Assembly: GCF_009936275.1 (NCBI RefSeq)
Contig: NZ_AP019797.1
Span: forward strand, 2,277,890-2,341,889
Length of the DNA stretch: 64,000 nucleotides
Direction of reading: 5' to 3'
DNA from: Rhodothermus marinus
GTDB lineage: Bacteria > Bacteroidota > Rhodothermia > Rhodothermales > Rhodothermaceae
Position 1 is the first letter of the stretch; each line of letters starts with the position of its first letter. The notes below the pieces were generated by a model, which saw only the letters and a list, made by a program, of their open reading frames with translations, was not told where the DNA came from and did no database searches. Below, in pieces: positions 9,587 through 18,285 of this stretch. The translations under genes were made by a program, and so were the position numbers.

Positions 9587-10603
9587 ATGGCACTTGCAGA
9601 CTGGAGCATACCCGTTCAGCCCCACGATCACCGGGCGCGCGCCCGCTGGTGGTTTGCCGTGCTGACGGCCTTCTTCACGCTGGCGTTGATCTCATGGGGC
9701 GGTTTTGTCACCACGATCGATGCGGGGATGGCCGTGCCCGACTGGCCTTCGTCGTTCGGCTCGTACGATCCGTTCAAGACGGGCTTTCACGACCCGACCG
9801 ATCCCTCGGCACAATGGTGGGATCGCACGCCGATCCTGGCCGAGCACGGCCACCGGCTGCTGGGCGCGCTGGTGGGCCTGCTGACGATCGGGCTGGCGCT
9901 GTGGACCTGGCGGAGCGATCCGCGCCGCTGGATGCGTCGGCTGGGCTTTGCCGCGCTGGGGCTCGTCATCTTTCAGGGCATTCTCGGCGGGCTGCGCGTC
10001 ACGGAAAACTCGCTGGCGCTGGCGGCCGTGCACGGAGCCACCGCCCAGCTCTTTTTCTCGCTGATCGTGGCCATCGCACTGTTCACCTCGCCGGCCTGGC
10101 TCGAAGCCCGCGCCGTGCCCGCCGACGGTCCGCCCCTGGATCGGCTGCGCCGCCTTTCGCTCTGGACTATTGCGGCACTTTACGGCCAGATCATTCTGGG
10201 CGTGCTGCTGCGCCATCCCGGCCAAGGGATTGCGATTCATTTTGCCGTGGTGCATATTGCAGGAGCTTTCGTGGTGACAGGGCTGGTGCTGGCCGTGTTC
10301 ATTCACGTGCAGAAGCACTTTGAGGCCAACCGCCTGCTCAACCGGGCCGCCTGGGCGATGCTCTGGATCGTAGCGCTGCAGTTTGCACTGGGGCTGTCGG
10401 CCTACCTGGTGCTGCTGTATGAAACACCGGTAGCGCTGCGGAGCACGCTCCAGGTGGTGCTGCGGACGGCCCACGTCGCCACGGGCGCTTTGCTCATGGG
10501 CAGCACGGTGGTGCTGACGCTGCTGGCGCTGCGTCGTCGCGCCGAAGCGCCGGCCGCGGCGGTCGCCCCCGAACTGGCCGCTTTTTCGCAGACCAATCGA
10601 TAA
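9587..10603 (+). CDS. ctaA: Heme A synthase (COX15/CtaA)
   Basis: A 338-residue integral membrane protein that oxidises heme O to heme A for aa3/caa3 cytochrome oxidase. Eight transmembrane helices are visible in two four-helix repeats. The conserved motif TTIDAGMAVPDWPSSFGSY lies in the first periplasmic loop. The likely heme ligands lie in AEHGHRLLG and AVHGATAQ, with further His in VVHIAGAF and AHVATGALL. The start is the ATG at 9587; an upstream in-frame TTG at 9554 adds only 11 poorly conserved residues. It is followed 6 bases later by ctaB, which supplies its substrate. Confidence 0.92.
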   Translation: MALADWSIPVQPHDHRARARWWFAVLTAFFTLALISWGGFVTTIDAGMAVPDWPSSFGSYDPFKTGFHDPTDPSAQWWDRTPILAEHGHRLLGALVGLLTIGLALWTWRSDPRRWMRRLGFAALGLVIFQGILGGLRVTENSLALAAVHGATAQLFFSLIVAIALFTSPAWLEARAVPADGPPLDRLRRLSLWTIAALYGQIILGVLLRHPGQGIAIHFAVVHIAGAFVVTGLVLAVFIHVQKHFEANRLLNRAAWAMLWIVALQFALGLSAYLVLLYETPVALRSTLQVVLRTAHVATGALLMGSTVVLTLLALRRRAEAPAAAVAPELAAFSQTNR

Positions 10604-10609
10604 GCCGTC

Positions 10610-11524
10610 ATGACCGATCAGCCGCGCTCTCTGCTGGCAGCCCTGCCGCTTTCGGCCGAGCGGCGCGTGCAGCTCCAGGCCTGCTGGGAGCTGACCAAGC
10701 CGGAGATCACCTTCCAGGTGACGCTCTCGGCCCTGGCCGGCTATCTGCTGGGCTGCCCGGAGGGACTGAACGGCTGGCACCTGCTGGGCACGCTGACCGG
10801 TACCGGTCTGACGGCGGCCGGCGTCGGCGCCCTGAACCACTACCTGGAGCGGGACTACGACGCGGCCATGCGCCGGACGGCCCGTCGGCCGCTGCCTTCC
10901 GGACGCGTCTCGCCCACCACAGCCCGCTACCTGGGCATGCTGCTCGTCTTTGCCGGAGTGGGCCTGCTCTGCCCGGTGGCCAACGCGCTGACGGCCGCGC
11001 TGGCTATCGCCACCGTGTTGCTCTACCTGTACGTGTACACGCCGCTGAAGCGTCGCACGAAGTACAACACGCTGATCGGCACGATTCCGGGCGCCCTGCC
11101 CGCGCTGGGCGGCTGGACGGCCGCCACGAACAACCTGGACGTGGGCGGCTGGACGCTCTTTGCCATCTTGGCCGTCTGGCAGATGCCCCACTTCCTGTCG
11201 CTGGCCTGGATGTACCGCAAAGACTACGAGCGCGCCCACTACCGGATGCTGCCCGTCGTGGAGCCCGACGGCCGCTCGACGGCCTGGCAGACGCTCGGCT
11301 TTACGGCGCTATTGCTGCCGCTGGGCGTCACGCCCTACCTGGCAGGCGTGGCGGGCTCGATCTACCTGGTCGGCTCCATCCTGCTGGGTCTTTACTTCCT
11401 GCGGCCGGCCGTGGCCTTCTTCCGGACGCGCCACGTGCAGGACGCCCGCCGCGTGCTGATCGCGTCGGTGGTGTACATCCCGGCCCTGACGGGCCTGATC
11501 GTGCTGGACTGGTTGCTGCGCTGA
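10610..11524 (+). CDS. ctaB: Protoheme IX farnesyltransferase (heme O synthase)
   Basis: A 304-residue UbiA-superfamily prenyltransferase that adds farnesyl to heme B to give heme O. The first aspartate-rich-type motif appears as NHYLERDYDAAMRRTARRPL and the second region as YTPLKRRTKYNTLIGTIPGALP, both typical of CtaB/CyoE. About eight to nine membrane helices are present. It lies between ctaA and an ABC exporter, with 6 bases to ctaA and 2 bases to the ATPase gene, so all four genes probably form one transcript. Confidence 0.93.
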   Translation: MTDQPRSLLAALPLSAERRVQLQACWELTKPEITFQVTLSALAGYLLGCPEGLNGWHLLGTLTGTGLTAAGVGALNHYLERDYDAAMRRTARRPLPSGRVSPTTARYLGMLLVFAGVGLLCPVANALTAALAIATVLLYLYVYTPLKRRTKYNTLIGTIPGALPALGGWTAATNNLDVGGWTLFAILAVWQMPHFLSLAWMYRKDYERAHYRMLPVVEPDGRSTAWQTLGFTALLLPLGVTPYLAGVAGSIYLVGSILLGLYFLRPAVAFFRTRHVQDARRVLIASVVYIPALTGLIVLDWLLR

Positions 11525-11526
11525 AA

Positions 11527-12480
11527 ATGTCCGAAGCTGCTGTCGAAATCGAAGCGCTCACGTTTCGCTACGGCTCCCGCCTCGCCCTTCAATCGCTCTC
11601 GCTCCGCATTCCTTCCGGTTGTTGCTTCGGGCTGCTGGGCCCTAACGGTAGCGGCAAGACCACCCTGATGCGGCTGCTGGCCACGCTGCTGCAACCCGCG
11701 GAAGGCCGCCTGCGGGTATGCGGTCACGACACGGTAGCAGCACCCGGGGCGGTTCGCCGCTGCCTGGGCGTGGTCTTCCAGCAACCAGCGCTCGACGGCG
11801 ATCTGACCGTCGAGGAAAACCTGCGGCTGCACGGCGCCTTCTACGGCCTGCGGGGTGAGCCGCTCCGAAATCGCATCGACGAGCTGCTGACACGCTTCGG
11901 TCTGCAGGAGCGACGGCACGAGCCGGTACGGCGTCTGTCGGGCGGCCAGCAACGCCGCGTCGATCTGATACGGGGGCTGCTGCACCACCCCCGTGTGCTG
12001 CTGCTCGATGAGCCCACGACCGGGCTGGATCCGCTGGCGCGCCATGCCTTCTGGCAAACGCTTCGCCAGTTGCGCCAGACGGACCGGCTGACGCTGATCG
12101 TGGCCACGCACCTGCTGGAAGAAGCCGAGTTGTGCGACGAAGTCGCGCTGCTCGACGAAGGCCGCCTGGTCGCCGCCGGCGCGCCCGATGCGCTGGCCCG
12201 TGCCCTCGGCGACGAGGTGCTCTGGCTGGAAACGTCCGAACCCGAAGCCGTTGCGGCCTTCGTTCAGCCCCACTTCGGTGTCGAAGCCCGTGCGATCGGG
12301 GCCTCGGTGCGCGTGGCAGCACCCGACGCCCACGCGCTGCTGCCGCGCCTCTACGAAGCACTGGGTGATCGGCTGCGGAGCGCAACCGTGCGGCGACCCA
12401 CGCTCGAAGACGTGTTTCTGGTGCACACGGGCCACCATCTGCACGCTTCGCTGGAATCCTTTACGGCACCGGTCTCATGA
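11527..12480 (+). CDS. ABC-2 exporter ATP-binding protein (heme A operon)
   Basis: A 317-residue ATPase with Walker A GPNGSGKTT, signature LSGGQQRRVDL, Walker B VLLLDEPTTGLDP and the switch His in VATHLLEEAE. The C-terminal 80 residues form the small accessory domain common in DrrA/CcmA-like ATPases. The gene starts 2 bases after ctaB and overlaps the following permease by 4 bases. Its position behind ctaAB suggests that it serves cytochrome oxidase assembly (for example cofactor, copper or lipid handling), but that link rests on context only. Confidence 0.88.
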   Translation: MSEAAVEIEALTFRYGSRLALQSLSLRIPSGCCFGLLGPNGSGKTTLMRLLATLLQPAEGRLRVCGHDTVAAPGAVRRCLGVVFQQPALDGDLTVEENLRLHGAFYGLRGEPLRNRIDELLTRFGLQERRHEPVRRLSGGQQRRVDLIRGLLHHPRVLLLDEPTTGLDPLARHAFWQTLRQLRQTDRLTLIVATHLLEEAELCDEVALLDEGRLVAAGAPDALARALGDEVLWLETSEPEAVAAFVQPHFGVEARAIGASVRVAAPDAHALLPRLYEALGDRLRSATVRRPTLEDVFLVHTGHHLHASLESFTAPVS

Positions 12481-13262
12481 ATGCCACGCTGCTGACCATC
12501 CGGATGCTCTGGTGGCGCGAGCTGGTCAAGTTCGTACGGGATCGCGCCCGACTCTTCGGCGCCCTGGCGCAACCGCTCGGCTTCTGGCTGCTGCTGGGTC
12601 TGGGCTTTCACGGATCGATCCGGCTGGCGGGGCCGTCCGCGCCGGGCTCCTATCTGGCCTACCTGCTGCCGGGCATCGTGGTGCTGACGATCCTGTTCAC
12701 GGCCATCTTTTCCACCATGGCCATCGTCGAGGAGCGGCGGAGTGGCCTGCTGCAGGCCGCGCTGGTAGCTCCCGTCCCCCGTACGGCTCTGGTGCTCGGC
12801 TACGGCCTGGGCGGCACGACGCTGGCGTTGCTGGAAGCAGTACTGTTGCTGGGCCTGCTTCCTTTCGTTAACGGCGTCCACCTGACCCCATCCGGACTGG
12901 CGCTCACGCTGGGCGTCAGCGTGCTGACAGGACTGGCCTTTGCCGTGCTGGGCTTTGTGGTGGCCTGGCATGCCGCCTCCACGCGCGGCTACCACGCCGT
13001 AATGAACGTGGCCTTGCTGCCGCTCTGGGCCCTTTCGGGGGCCGTCTTTCCGATCGAAGGCGCCGCCCCGGTGCTGCAGGCGCTCATGCGCCTCAACCCC
13101 GTCACCTACATGGTCAGCGCCCTGCGGCAGGGCCTGTTCGGTCCGGGCGCCGCCGGTGCAGTGGGTACGCCCGAGGCCTGCCTGCTTATCACACTGCTGT
13201 TCACCGTCGCACTGCTCCTGCTGGCCGTACGCACCGTACGCCGCCCACTTCCGCGCACCTGA
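12477..13262 (+). CDS. ABC-2 type permease (heme A operon)
   Basis: A 261-residue ABC-2 permease with six predicted helices. It has the coupling segment EERRSGLLQAALVAPVPR and the late motif NVALLPLWALSGAVFPIEG. Unlike the permeases at 1935-4181 it lacks a long periplasmic domain and so belongs to the compact DrrB/NodJ-like type. It overlaps the ATPase gene (ATGA). It ends 3 bases before the convergent amidohydrolase gene. The substrate is not indicated. Confidence 0.88.
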   Translation: MNATLLTIRMLWWRELVKFVRDRARLFGALAQPLGFWLLLGLGFHGSIRLAGPSAPGSYLAYLLPGIVVLTILFTAIFSTMAIVEERRSGLLQAALVAPVPRTALVLGYGLGGTTLALLEAVLLLGLLPFVNGVHLTPSGLALTLGVSVLTGLAFAVLGFVVAWHAASTRGYHAVMNVALLPLWALSGAVFPIEGAAPVLQALMRLNPVTYMVSALRQGLFGPGAAGAVGTPEACLLITLLFTVALLLLAVRTVRRPLPRT

Positions 13263-13265
13263 GCG

Positions 13266-14588
13266 TTATCGGGCGTACCGGGCGGCGATCTCGTCCAGTT
13301 TCGCCTGCAGCGTCGAAGCGGGCAGCCAGCAGCCCCGTACCATGACGCCCACTTTCTGCTTCAGGTGGTTCAGATCTTCGAGCGGATTGCCCTCCAGCAG
13401 GATCAGGTCGGCCCGGTGTCCGATCCCTACCACGCCGAAGCTGTCGTGCCGCTGGAAGTAGCGGCCTACGTTGTAGGTGGCCGCGCGCAGGATCTGGTAG
13501 GGTGTCAGCCCGGCCGCCTCCATGCGTTCGATCTCGCGATACACCGAGAAGCCCGGCACGCTGAACTGCTGCGGCGAGTCGGTGCCGAACAGAATGCCCA
13601 CGCCACCGTCGGCCAGCGCCTTGAGCAGCCGCATGCGGTTGGCGATGTGCCGGCGGGCCGCCTCGCGGTCGAGCTGTGGATCGGCCAGCCGCCGCCTGTG
13701 CGCCTCGATCCAGCGTTCGACGATTTCCGGCGGCATGTAGCGCAATTCGTCGTAGGCCTGAACCGTTTCCAGATCCAGTACCCCCATCAGCACCTCCCAG
13801 AGCGCCATGGTCGGCACCACCCAGGCCTGCGCCTCGCGTGTGAGGCGGACGATCTCCTGCAGGCGGGCTTCGTCGATCGGTCTGTCGAACGCGTCCAGGT
13901 AGGCGATGAAGCCGTCCAGGTGATCGAACGTTTCCTGCCCCATCTCCAGCGCATGCCGGAGTCCGACGGCATCGGGCACGTGCCCGGCAAAGCGAATCCC
14001 TACTTCGTGCGCCGTACGCGCCATGGCGTCGTAGACCTCCCGACTCAGGCCCGGCAGCACTTTCAAGAGATCCCACCCTTCGGCCTTCTGGCGACGCACC
14101 ATTTCCACGGCCTGCGCTGGCGAGGTGACCGAATTGCCACTGAAAGGCGGCCCCGCCAGGTACAGCGTGGGACCGACCAGCTCGCCCCGGTTGATGCGCG
14201 TCCGCAGGTCGAGCTGCGCCGGATCGCCCAGCATGCCGCGCACCGTCGTTACCCCGTTGGCCACGTAGAGCCACATCACGTCCTCGACGTACTGCGCCGG
14301 TGCGTTACCGCCGGGGACGTGTCCGTGCATTTCGGCCAGTCCCGGCATCAGGTAGCGGCCCGCGCCGTCGATCCGGCGGGCCCCTTCGGGGATTTCCACG
14401 GAAGCGGCCGGTCCCACGGCCACGATACGCGTACCCCGCACCAGCACGGTCTGATCGCGCAGCACCGTGTTGCGATCCATCGGGAGCACGTTCACGTGCA
14501 CGAACGCCGTGATCGGCTCGGGCGTCGGCTGGGCCCGGCAGGCCAGCACACCCCAGAGCAGCAGCCCCACCACGCTGCAGATCTTCAT
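13266..14588 (-). CDS. Exported amidohydrolase-family protein
   Basis: A 440-residue metal-dependent hydrolase of the amidohydrolase superfamily. An N-terminal hydrophobic signal (MKICSVVGLLLWGVLACRAQ) is present; VLAC could be a weak lipobox. The HxH metal motif is MPGLAEMHGHV near residue 85, a further His is in GIRFAGHVPDA, and the late Asp is FGTDSPQQFS. The start at 14588 gives a clean signal peptide, while the frame extends 26 codons upstream with no signal. Such exported members often act on imidazolone, dipeptides or cyclic amides; the substrate here is unknown. It is probably the end of a minus-strand run that begins with the LON-domain gene. Confidence 0.82.
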   Translation of the reverse strand: MKICSVVGLLLWGVLACRAQPTPEPITAFVHVNVLPMDRNTVLRDQTVLVRGTRIVAVGPAASVEIPEGARRIDGAGRYLMPGLAEMHGHVPGGNAPAQYVEDVMWLYVANGVTTVRGMLGDPAQLDLRTRINRGELVGPTLYLAGPPFSGNSVTSPAQAVEMVRRQKAEGWDLLKVLPGLSREVYDAMARTAHEVGIRFAGHVPDAVGLRHALEMGQETFDHLDGFIAYLDAFDRPIDEARLQEIVRLTREAQAWVVPTMALWEVLMGVLDLETVQAYDELRYMPPEIVERWIEAHRRRLADPQLDREAARRHIANRMRLLKALADGGVGILFGTDSPQQFSVPGFSVYREIERMEAAGLTPYQILRAATYNVGRYFQRHDSFGVVGIGHRADLILLEGNPLEDLNHLKQKVGVMVRGCWLPASTLQAKLDEIAARYAR

Positions 14589-14677
14589 GGCGGGTCTTCG
14601 ATTGGATGAAAAGGACTGCTTAAAGCATAAGAAAAGGGCGGGTTGAAAGAAAGAGGCGCTCAGCATTCACCGCACAC

Positions 14678-15286
14678 TCACCCCGGCAACGTGTCGCGCA
14701 GGGCGACCAGGCGTTGCAGGAGGGCATGGAGCTGGCGGCAGGCTTCTTCGATGTCGGCCACGGGGCCTTCCAGCTCGGCATCGCCGCCGCGAAGACGGAT
14801 CAGCTCGTGCAGGAACTGCGCGTTGCCCGAAATGATGGCCAGCGGATTTTTCAGATCATGGTTGAGGCGCGACAGTTCGCGGCGCACCTGCTGTAACCGC
14901 TCGGCCGCCGGCATTACGGTGGAAGCGACCAACCGTTGCGCCCAGCGCTGCACCGCCTCGGGTTGATCCGGTGCGGCGGCCGTCAGCCAGCCCGTGTGCG
15001 CCAGCGCCGCTGCCAGACGCACCGGCTCGGCCTCGGTCAGCAGCAACACAGGGAGCGCAACCCCAGCGTGCGCCTTCCACAACGTCTGCAGACAGCCCCC
15101 CTCCGCCTCCGTACCGACCCGGACGACCACCCCGCGTACTGCCTCCTGCTCCAGACTGTCGGCCAGTTCTCCAGGGCTGCACGAGCGAACCTCCCAGCCG
15201 GCCGCCGCCAGCGCTTCGACAATCGATTCGGGCGCCGGTCCTTCGACGACCAGCAAGATCACACCGGATGATTTTTCGGTTTCCAT
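14678..15286 (-). CDS. HisKA-only protein with degenerate receiver-like N-terminus
   Basis: A 202-residue cytosolic protein. The C-terminal third carries a clear histidine-kinase dimerisation helix, LSRLNHDLKNPLAIISGNAQ, with candidate phospho-acceptor His143. No ATP-binding HATPase domain follows: the protein ends about 55 residues later. Residues 8-120 alternate strand and helix like a response-regulator fold but lack the conserved acidic pair, so this would be a pseudo-receiver. It starts 3 bases before the end of the MBL hydrolase and is probably co-transcribed with it. It could be a phosphotransfer or scaffold protein, or a decayed hybrid kinase. The function is unknown. Confidence 0.65.
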   Translation of the reverse strand: METEKSSGVILLVVEGPAPESIVEALAAAGWEVRSCSPGELADSLEQEAVRGVVVRVGTEAEGGCLQTLWKAHAGVALPVLLLTEAEPVRLAAALAHTGWLTAAAPDQPEAVQRWAQRLVASTVMPAAERLQQVRRELSRLNHDLKNPLAIISGNAQFLHELIRLRGGDAELEGPVADIEEACRQLHALLQRLVALRDTLPG

Positions 15287-15289
15287 GAC

Positions 15290-16147
15290 TCAGAAGAGTT
15301 CGGCCAGCGGACGAGGATGTACTGCCGCCACTTCCCGCTCCGTCCGATGGAGGCTGACGACCGCCACCTCGGGATCGTGCTCGAAAAACAGGTGCCAGCC
15401 ATTGGTCTCGGCCCGTTCCAGAAAGGCCAGCTTCTCGTCGATGGTCACCAGCGGCCGGATGTCGTAGCCCATGTTCCAGACCGGCCGCATGTGCGCCGTC
15501 GTGGGAATCAGATCGGCCACGAAGACGAGCGTTCCCTCCGGCCCGTCGATACGCACGATCTGCTGCGCCTCGGTATGTCCGTTCACGACCTCCACGGTGA
15601 TGCCCGGAAGCACTTCGCCCGGTCCCTCCAGCAGCCGGAGCTGTCCGGAAGCTTCCAGCGGCTCCAGATTTTCGGGCAAAAACGATGCCCGCTCTCGCAA
15701 ATTCGGGTTTCGGGCCCACTCCCAGTGGCGCCGCTGCACATAGAACGTGGCGTTAGGAAAAGCGACCTCCAGCCGATCGCCCACGCGCCGCGTGCTGCCA
15801 CCGCAATGATCGAAGTGCAGGTGCGTCAGGATCACGTCGGTCACGTCCGCGGCCGAAAAGCCCAGCCGTTCGAGCGAGCGATGCAGCTCGGCGTAGTCGT
15901 GATCGACGGCGTAGATGTCCCGGAACTTGGCATCGAACTTATCCCCGATACCGTTGTCGATCAGAATCAGACGACCGTCGCCTTCGAGCAGCAAGCAGCG
16001 CATGTTCAGCAGGATGCGGTTGCGCTCGTCGGCCGGCGCATAGCGTTCCCACAGCGGTTTGGGGATGATGCCGAACATGGCGCCACCATCGAGGCGAAAG
16101 CGCCCGGTCTCCACCGTGTAAAGCGTGTAGGGTCCAATGCGCGGCAT
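15290..16147 (-). CDS. MBL-fold metallohydrolase
   Basis: A 285-residue metallo-beta-lactamase-fold hydrolase. The metal motif is THLHFDHCGG, followed by the later His in VNGHTEAQQ, an Asp in FVADLIP and a final His in FFEHDPEV. The signature resembles the quorum-quenching-lactonase/MlhB-like branch of soluble hydrolases, but the substrate cannot be assigned. The start is set at ATG 16147 (MPRIGPYTLYTVETG). The frame stays open 43 codons upstream into the LON-domain gene, but that text is unlike the family. It lies between the LON-domain gene (13-base gap) and the HisKA-only gene (3-base gap). Confidence 0.85.
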   Translation of the reverse strand: MPRIGPYTLYTVETGRFRLDGGAMFGIIPKPLWERYAPADERNRILLNMRCLLLEGDGRLILIDNGIGDKFDAKFRDIYAVDHDYAELHRSLERLGFSAADVTDVILTHLHFDHCGGSTRRVGDRLEVAFPNATFYVQRRHWEWARNPNLRERASFLPENLEPLEASGQLRLLEGPGEVLPGITVEVVNGHTEAQQIVRIDGPEGTLVFVADLIPTTAHMRPVWNMGYDIRPLVTIDEKLAFLERAETNGWHLFFEHDPEVAVVSLHRTEREVAAVHPRPLAELF

Positions 16148-16160
16148 AACGGTTACTCCG

Positions 16161-16802
16161 TTACTTTGAAGAACTGGATGAATGTCCCTCAGGAAAATGG
16201 CCGTTCGACTGCACACGTCGCCGCACGGCTTCCATCTGCTCGACCTGCGGCAACAGCCGCTCCAGGTGCGCCACAAGATACGCCACGCGCTCGTTTTCGG
16301 TGAGCAGTTCCAGCACCTCCTGTTGTTGCTGCACGGTCAGCCCGGCGTTCGGTGCGATCACGTACGACAGGTAGCGCACGTTTTCGTAAAGGGAAGGCCG
16401 GACCGTACGGCCGACCAGCTCCAGCAGCCGCATGTGCTGGGTGATCAGCCGCTCGCGCAACGCCCGCTCCGGAACCTCCCAGGGTTCGACGATACGCTCG
16501 ACGTCGGCCGTCAGGTAGGGCTCGTCGGAATAGAGCTGCAGAATCCGAAAGCGATCTTCTCCGGTCACCAGGATGTCCATGCGGCCGTCGCCATAACGGG
16601 CCAGCACGCGCGTGATGCGGGCCAGCGACCCCACCTGCGCCAGCTTCCCGGCTTCGGCCAGCACGATGCCGAACGGCCGGTCGTCTTCCAGGCAACGCGT
16701 CACCAGCGTACGGTAGCGGGGCTCGAAAATGTGCAACGGGAGCTGCTCGCCGGGATACAGCACCACCTCCAGTGGAAAAAGCGGTAAGCGTTCAATCCGC
16801 AT
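16161..16802 (-). CDS. Stand-alone LON substrate-binding-domain protein
   Basis: A 213-residue protein consisting of the N-terminal domain of Lon protease only (PLFPLEVVLYPGEQLPLHIF, then FEPRYRTLV). There is no AAA or protease domain. Such proteins are widespread and thought to bind unfolded or regulatory protein segments, with no proven enzymatic role. The tail is a Ser run ending in Lys. It is the first gene of a minus-strand group and is divergent from the outer-membrane barrel gene across a 136-base region. Confidence 0.85.
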   Translation of the reverse strand: MRIERLPLFPLEVVLYPGEQLPLHIFEPRYRTLVTRCLEDDRPFGIVLAEAGKLAQVGSLARITRVLARYGDGRMDILVTGEDRFRILQLYSDEPYLTADVERIVEPWEVPERALRERLITQHMRLLELVGRTVRPSLYENVRYLSYVIAPNAGLTVQQQQEVLELLTENERVAYLVAHLERLLPQVEQMEAVRRRVQSNGHFPEGHSSSSSK

Positions 16803-16908
16803 GATGGCTCCGGTTCTCTTCCCCGCACCGGGGAAAACCTAATGAACGGGCCAGCAGACGGGTTTCCACTGCCGTGCAGTTTGACAGGGATTCCTTGCAA
16901 CGGTGTCG

Positions 16909-16916
16909 TATTTTTG
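16909..16916 (+). promoter_or_regulatory. Candidate -7 element before the outer-membrane barrel gene
   Basis: TATTTTTG matches TAnnTTTG and lies 22 bases before the ATG. TTGCAACGG occurs 14 bases upstream (16895), and the same nonamer is found before the TATCTTTG element of the S41 protease gene. Spacing to a canonical -33 TTG is not met. Confidence 0.45.
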
Positions 16917-16938
16917 CAGCAATGCGACGCCGACCGTC

Positions 16939-18285
16939 ATGATGCGCCACCTGCACCGGATCGTTCTGGCCGGATGGCTGCTCTTGAGCGCCGGGCCGAT
17001 TGCGGCCCAGACGCTCTGGCAACCGTTTCGCTTCGGCTCGGCCGACGATCCGGCCGAGCAGGTGCAGCGCGTCTGGTGGCGGCGCGAGCGCCACCTGGAA
17101 ACCTGGGGTGGCACTTCACTCATCGGCGCCCACTGGCGACTGGGCACACGCTGGGTGTTCACCTTCGTCACGCGCTCACTTACGGGCCGGCTCGACGCCG
17201 CGCTACGCACCGGCCTCTACGGCACCTACCGGCCGGACTTCGACAGCCCCTACGACGCGCTACGCGTGATCGACTTTCTGCGCTACAACCCGCCCCGTTA
17301 CCGGCCCGTGCACCTGCGGCTGGGTCCGCTGACACGCACGCGTCTGGGCACCGGCCACGTGGTGGACTTCTTCAACACGACCACGGCCTGGGACGACCGC
17401 ACCGTCGGGCTGGAGCTGGGCTGGTCCGACCGCCTCGTAGACGTGGCATTCTTTGCAGCCGACGTGCTTCCCGACCAGGTGGCCGGCCTGCGGCTCGGAC
17501 TGCGGCCCTTCTTCTGGGCGGCGGACCCGCGCACGCAATCGTTCACGCTGGGCTTCAGCTACGTGCGCGACCCGGCCTTTCGCCGCCACGCCCGGCTGGA
17601 AGCGTTCAACTTCGACCTTACCTTCAACACGCTGCGCGCCCGCACCGTCGCGCTGATGCCTTTCATGAGCCTGGCCCACTACCGCCACTACGGGAGCGGC
17701 CTGCGGCTGGGCGTGGCCTTTCAGAGTCCGTACTTCGCCGACCTGATGACCTTCCAGTTCCGGCTGGGTCTCGACTACGACGGCGAAGCGTTTATCCCCG
17801 GCTTCGTGGGCCCTTTCTATCCGGTGCAGAACCTGCAGGCCCGCATTCTGGACGCCGACGCCTACCCGGACGCCACGCGCTACGCCGGCGTGACGCTCGA
17901 CGAAGCCCGCGGCGGCAACGCCTTTTTCACCGAAATCCACCTCCTTTTCCCCCGGAGCTTCGAGCTCTGGTACTTCTTCCGCCGCCACTACGGCACCCAG
18001 CGGCTCAGCACCTTCCACCTGCGGCTGTTTCTGCGCACGCGCGAGCTGCAGTTTCAGACGGGTATCAGCCGCGCCGGGCTGGACGACTTCTTCTCGCTCT
18101 TTCAGAAGATGGGCGATCAGAGCTGGCTGCTGTTCGAGGTGCGCTATCGGCTCGGTCGCATGCTGTGGCTGCTCGTGCACGCCCGCTATACGTTCGAGCG
18201 CCTGGAGACGGCCCCCGACGGCACGCGACGTTACCTGGTGCAGCGCCGCTTCGAACCGATGGCCGGCTTTCGCTGGACCCTGTAG
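16939..18285 (+). CDS. Exported protein of unknown function, probable outer-membrane beta-barrel
   Basis: A 448-residue protein starting with a clear signal peptide (HLHRIVLAGWLLLSAGPIAAQ, cleaved after AQ). The rest alternates aromatic and polar residues with many short strands, and it ends in the strand FEPMAGFRWTL, which is typical of an outer-membrane barrel. There are no TonB-box, OmpA or transporter motifs that I recognise. It may be related to capsule-associated Wzi-like barrels, but the evidence for this is weak. The start is at ATG 16939, with another ATG directly after it. Its stop codon directly abuts the nadA stop on the other strand with no base between. Confidence 0.65.
   Translation: MMRHLHRIVLAGWLLLSAGPIAAQTLWQPFRFGSADDPAEQVQRVWWRRERHLETWGGTSLIGAHWRLGTRWVFTFVTRSLTGRLDAALRTGLYGTYRPDFDSPYDALRVIDFLRYNPPRYRPVHLRLGPLTRTRLGTGHVVDFFNTTTAWDDRTVGLELGWSDRLVDVAFFAADVLPDQVAGLRLGLRPFFWAADPRTQSFTLGFSYVRDPAFRRHARLEAFNFDLTFNTLRARTVALMPFMSLAHYRHYGSGLRLGVAFQSPYFADLMTFQFRLGLDYDGEAFIPGFVGPFYPVQNLQARILDADAYPDATRYAGVTLDEARGGNAFFTEIHLLFPRSFELWYFFRRHYGTQRLSTFHLRLFLRTRELQFQTGISRAGLDDFFSLFQKMGDQSWLLFEVRYRLGRMLWLLVHARYTFERLETAPDGTRRYLVQRRFEPMAGFRWTL

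Noticed and set aside
9692-11239. 515-codon minus-strand frame over ctaA and ctaB
   Set aside because: It is His/Gln/Arg-rich antisense text with no family match.
16895-16916. A standard TTG-N19 -33 element for the barrel gene
   Set aside because: The nearest TTG lies only 11 bases from the TATTTTTG element and the TTTG further upstream is 25 bases away, so neither fits the 19-20 base spacing.
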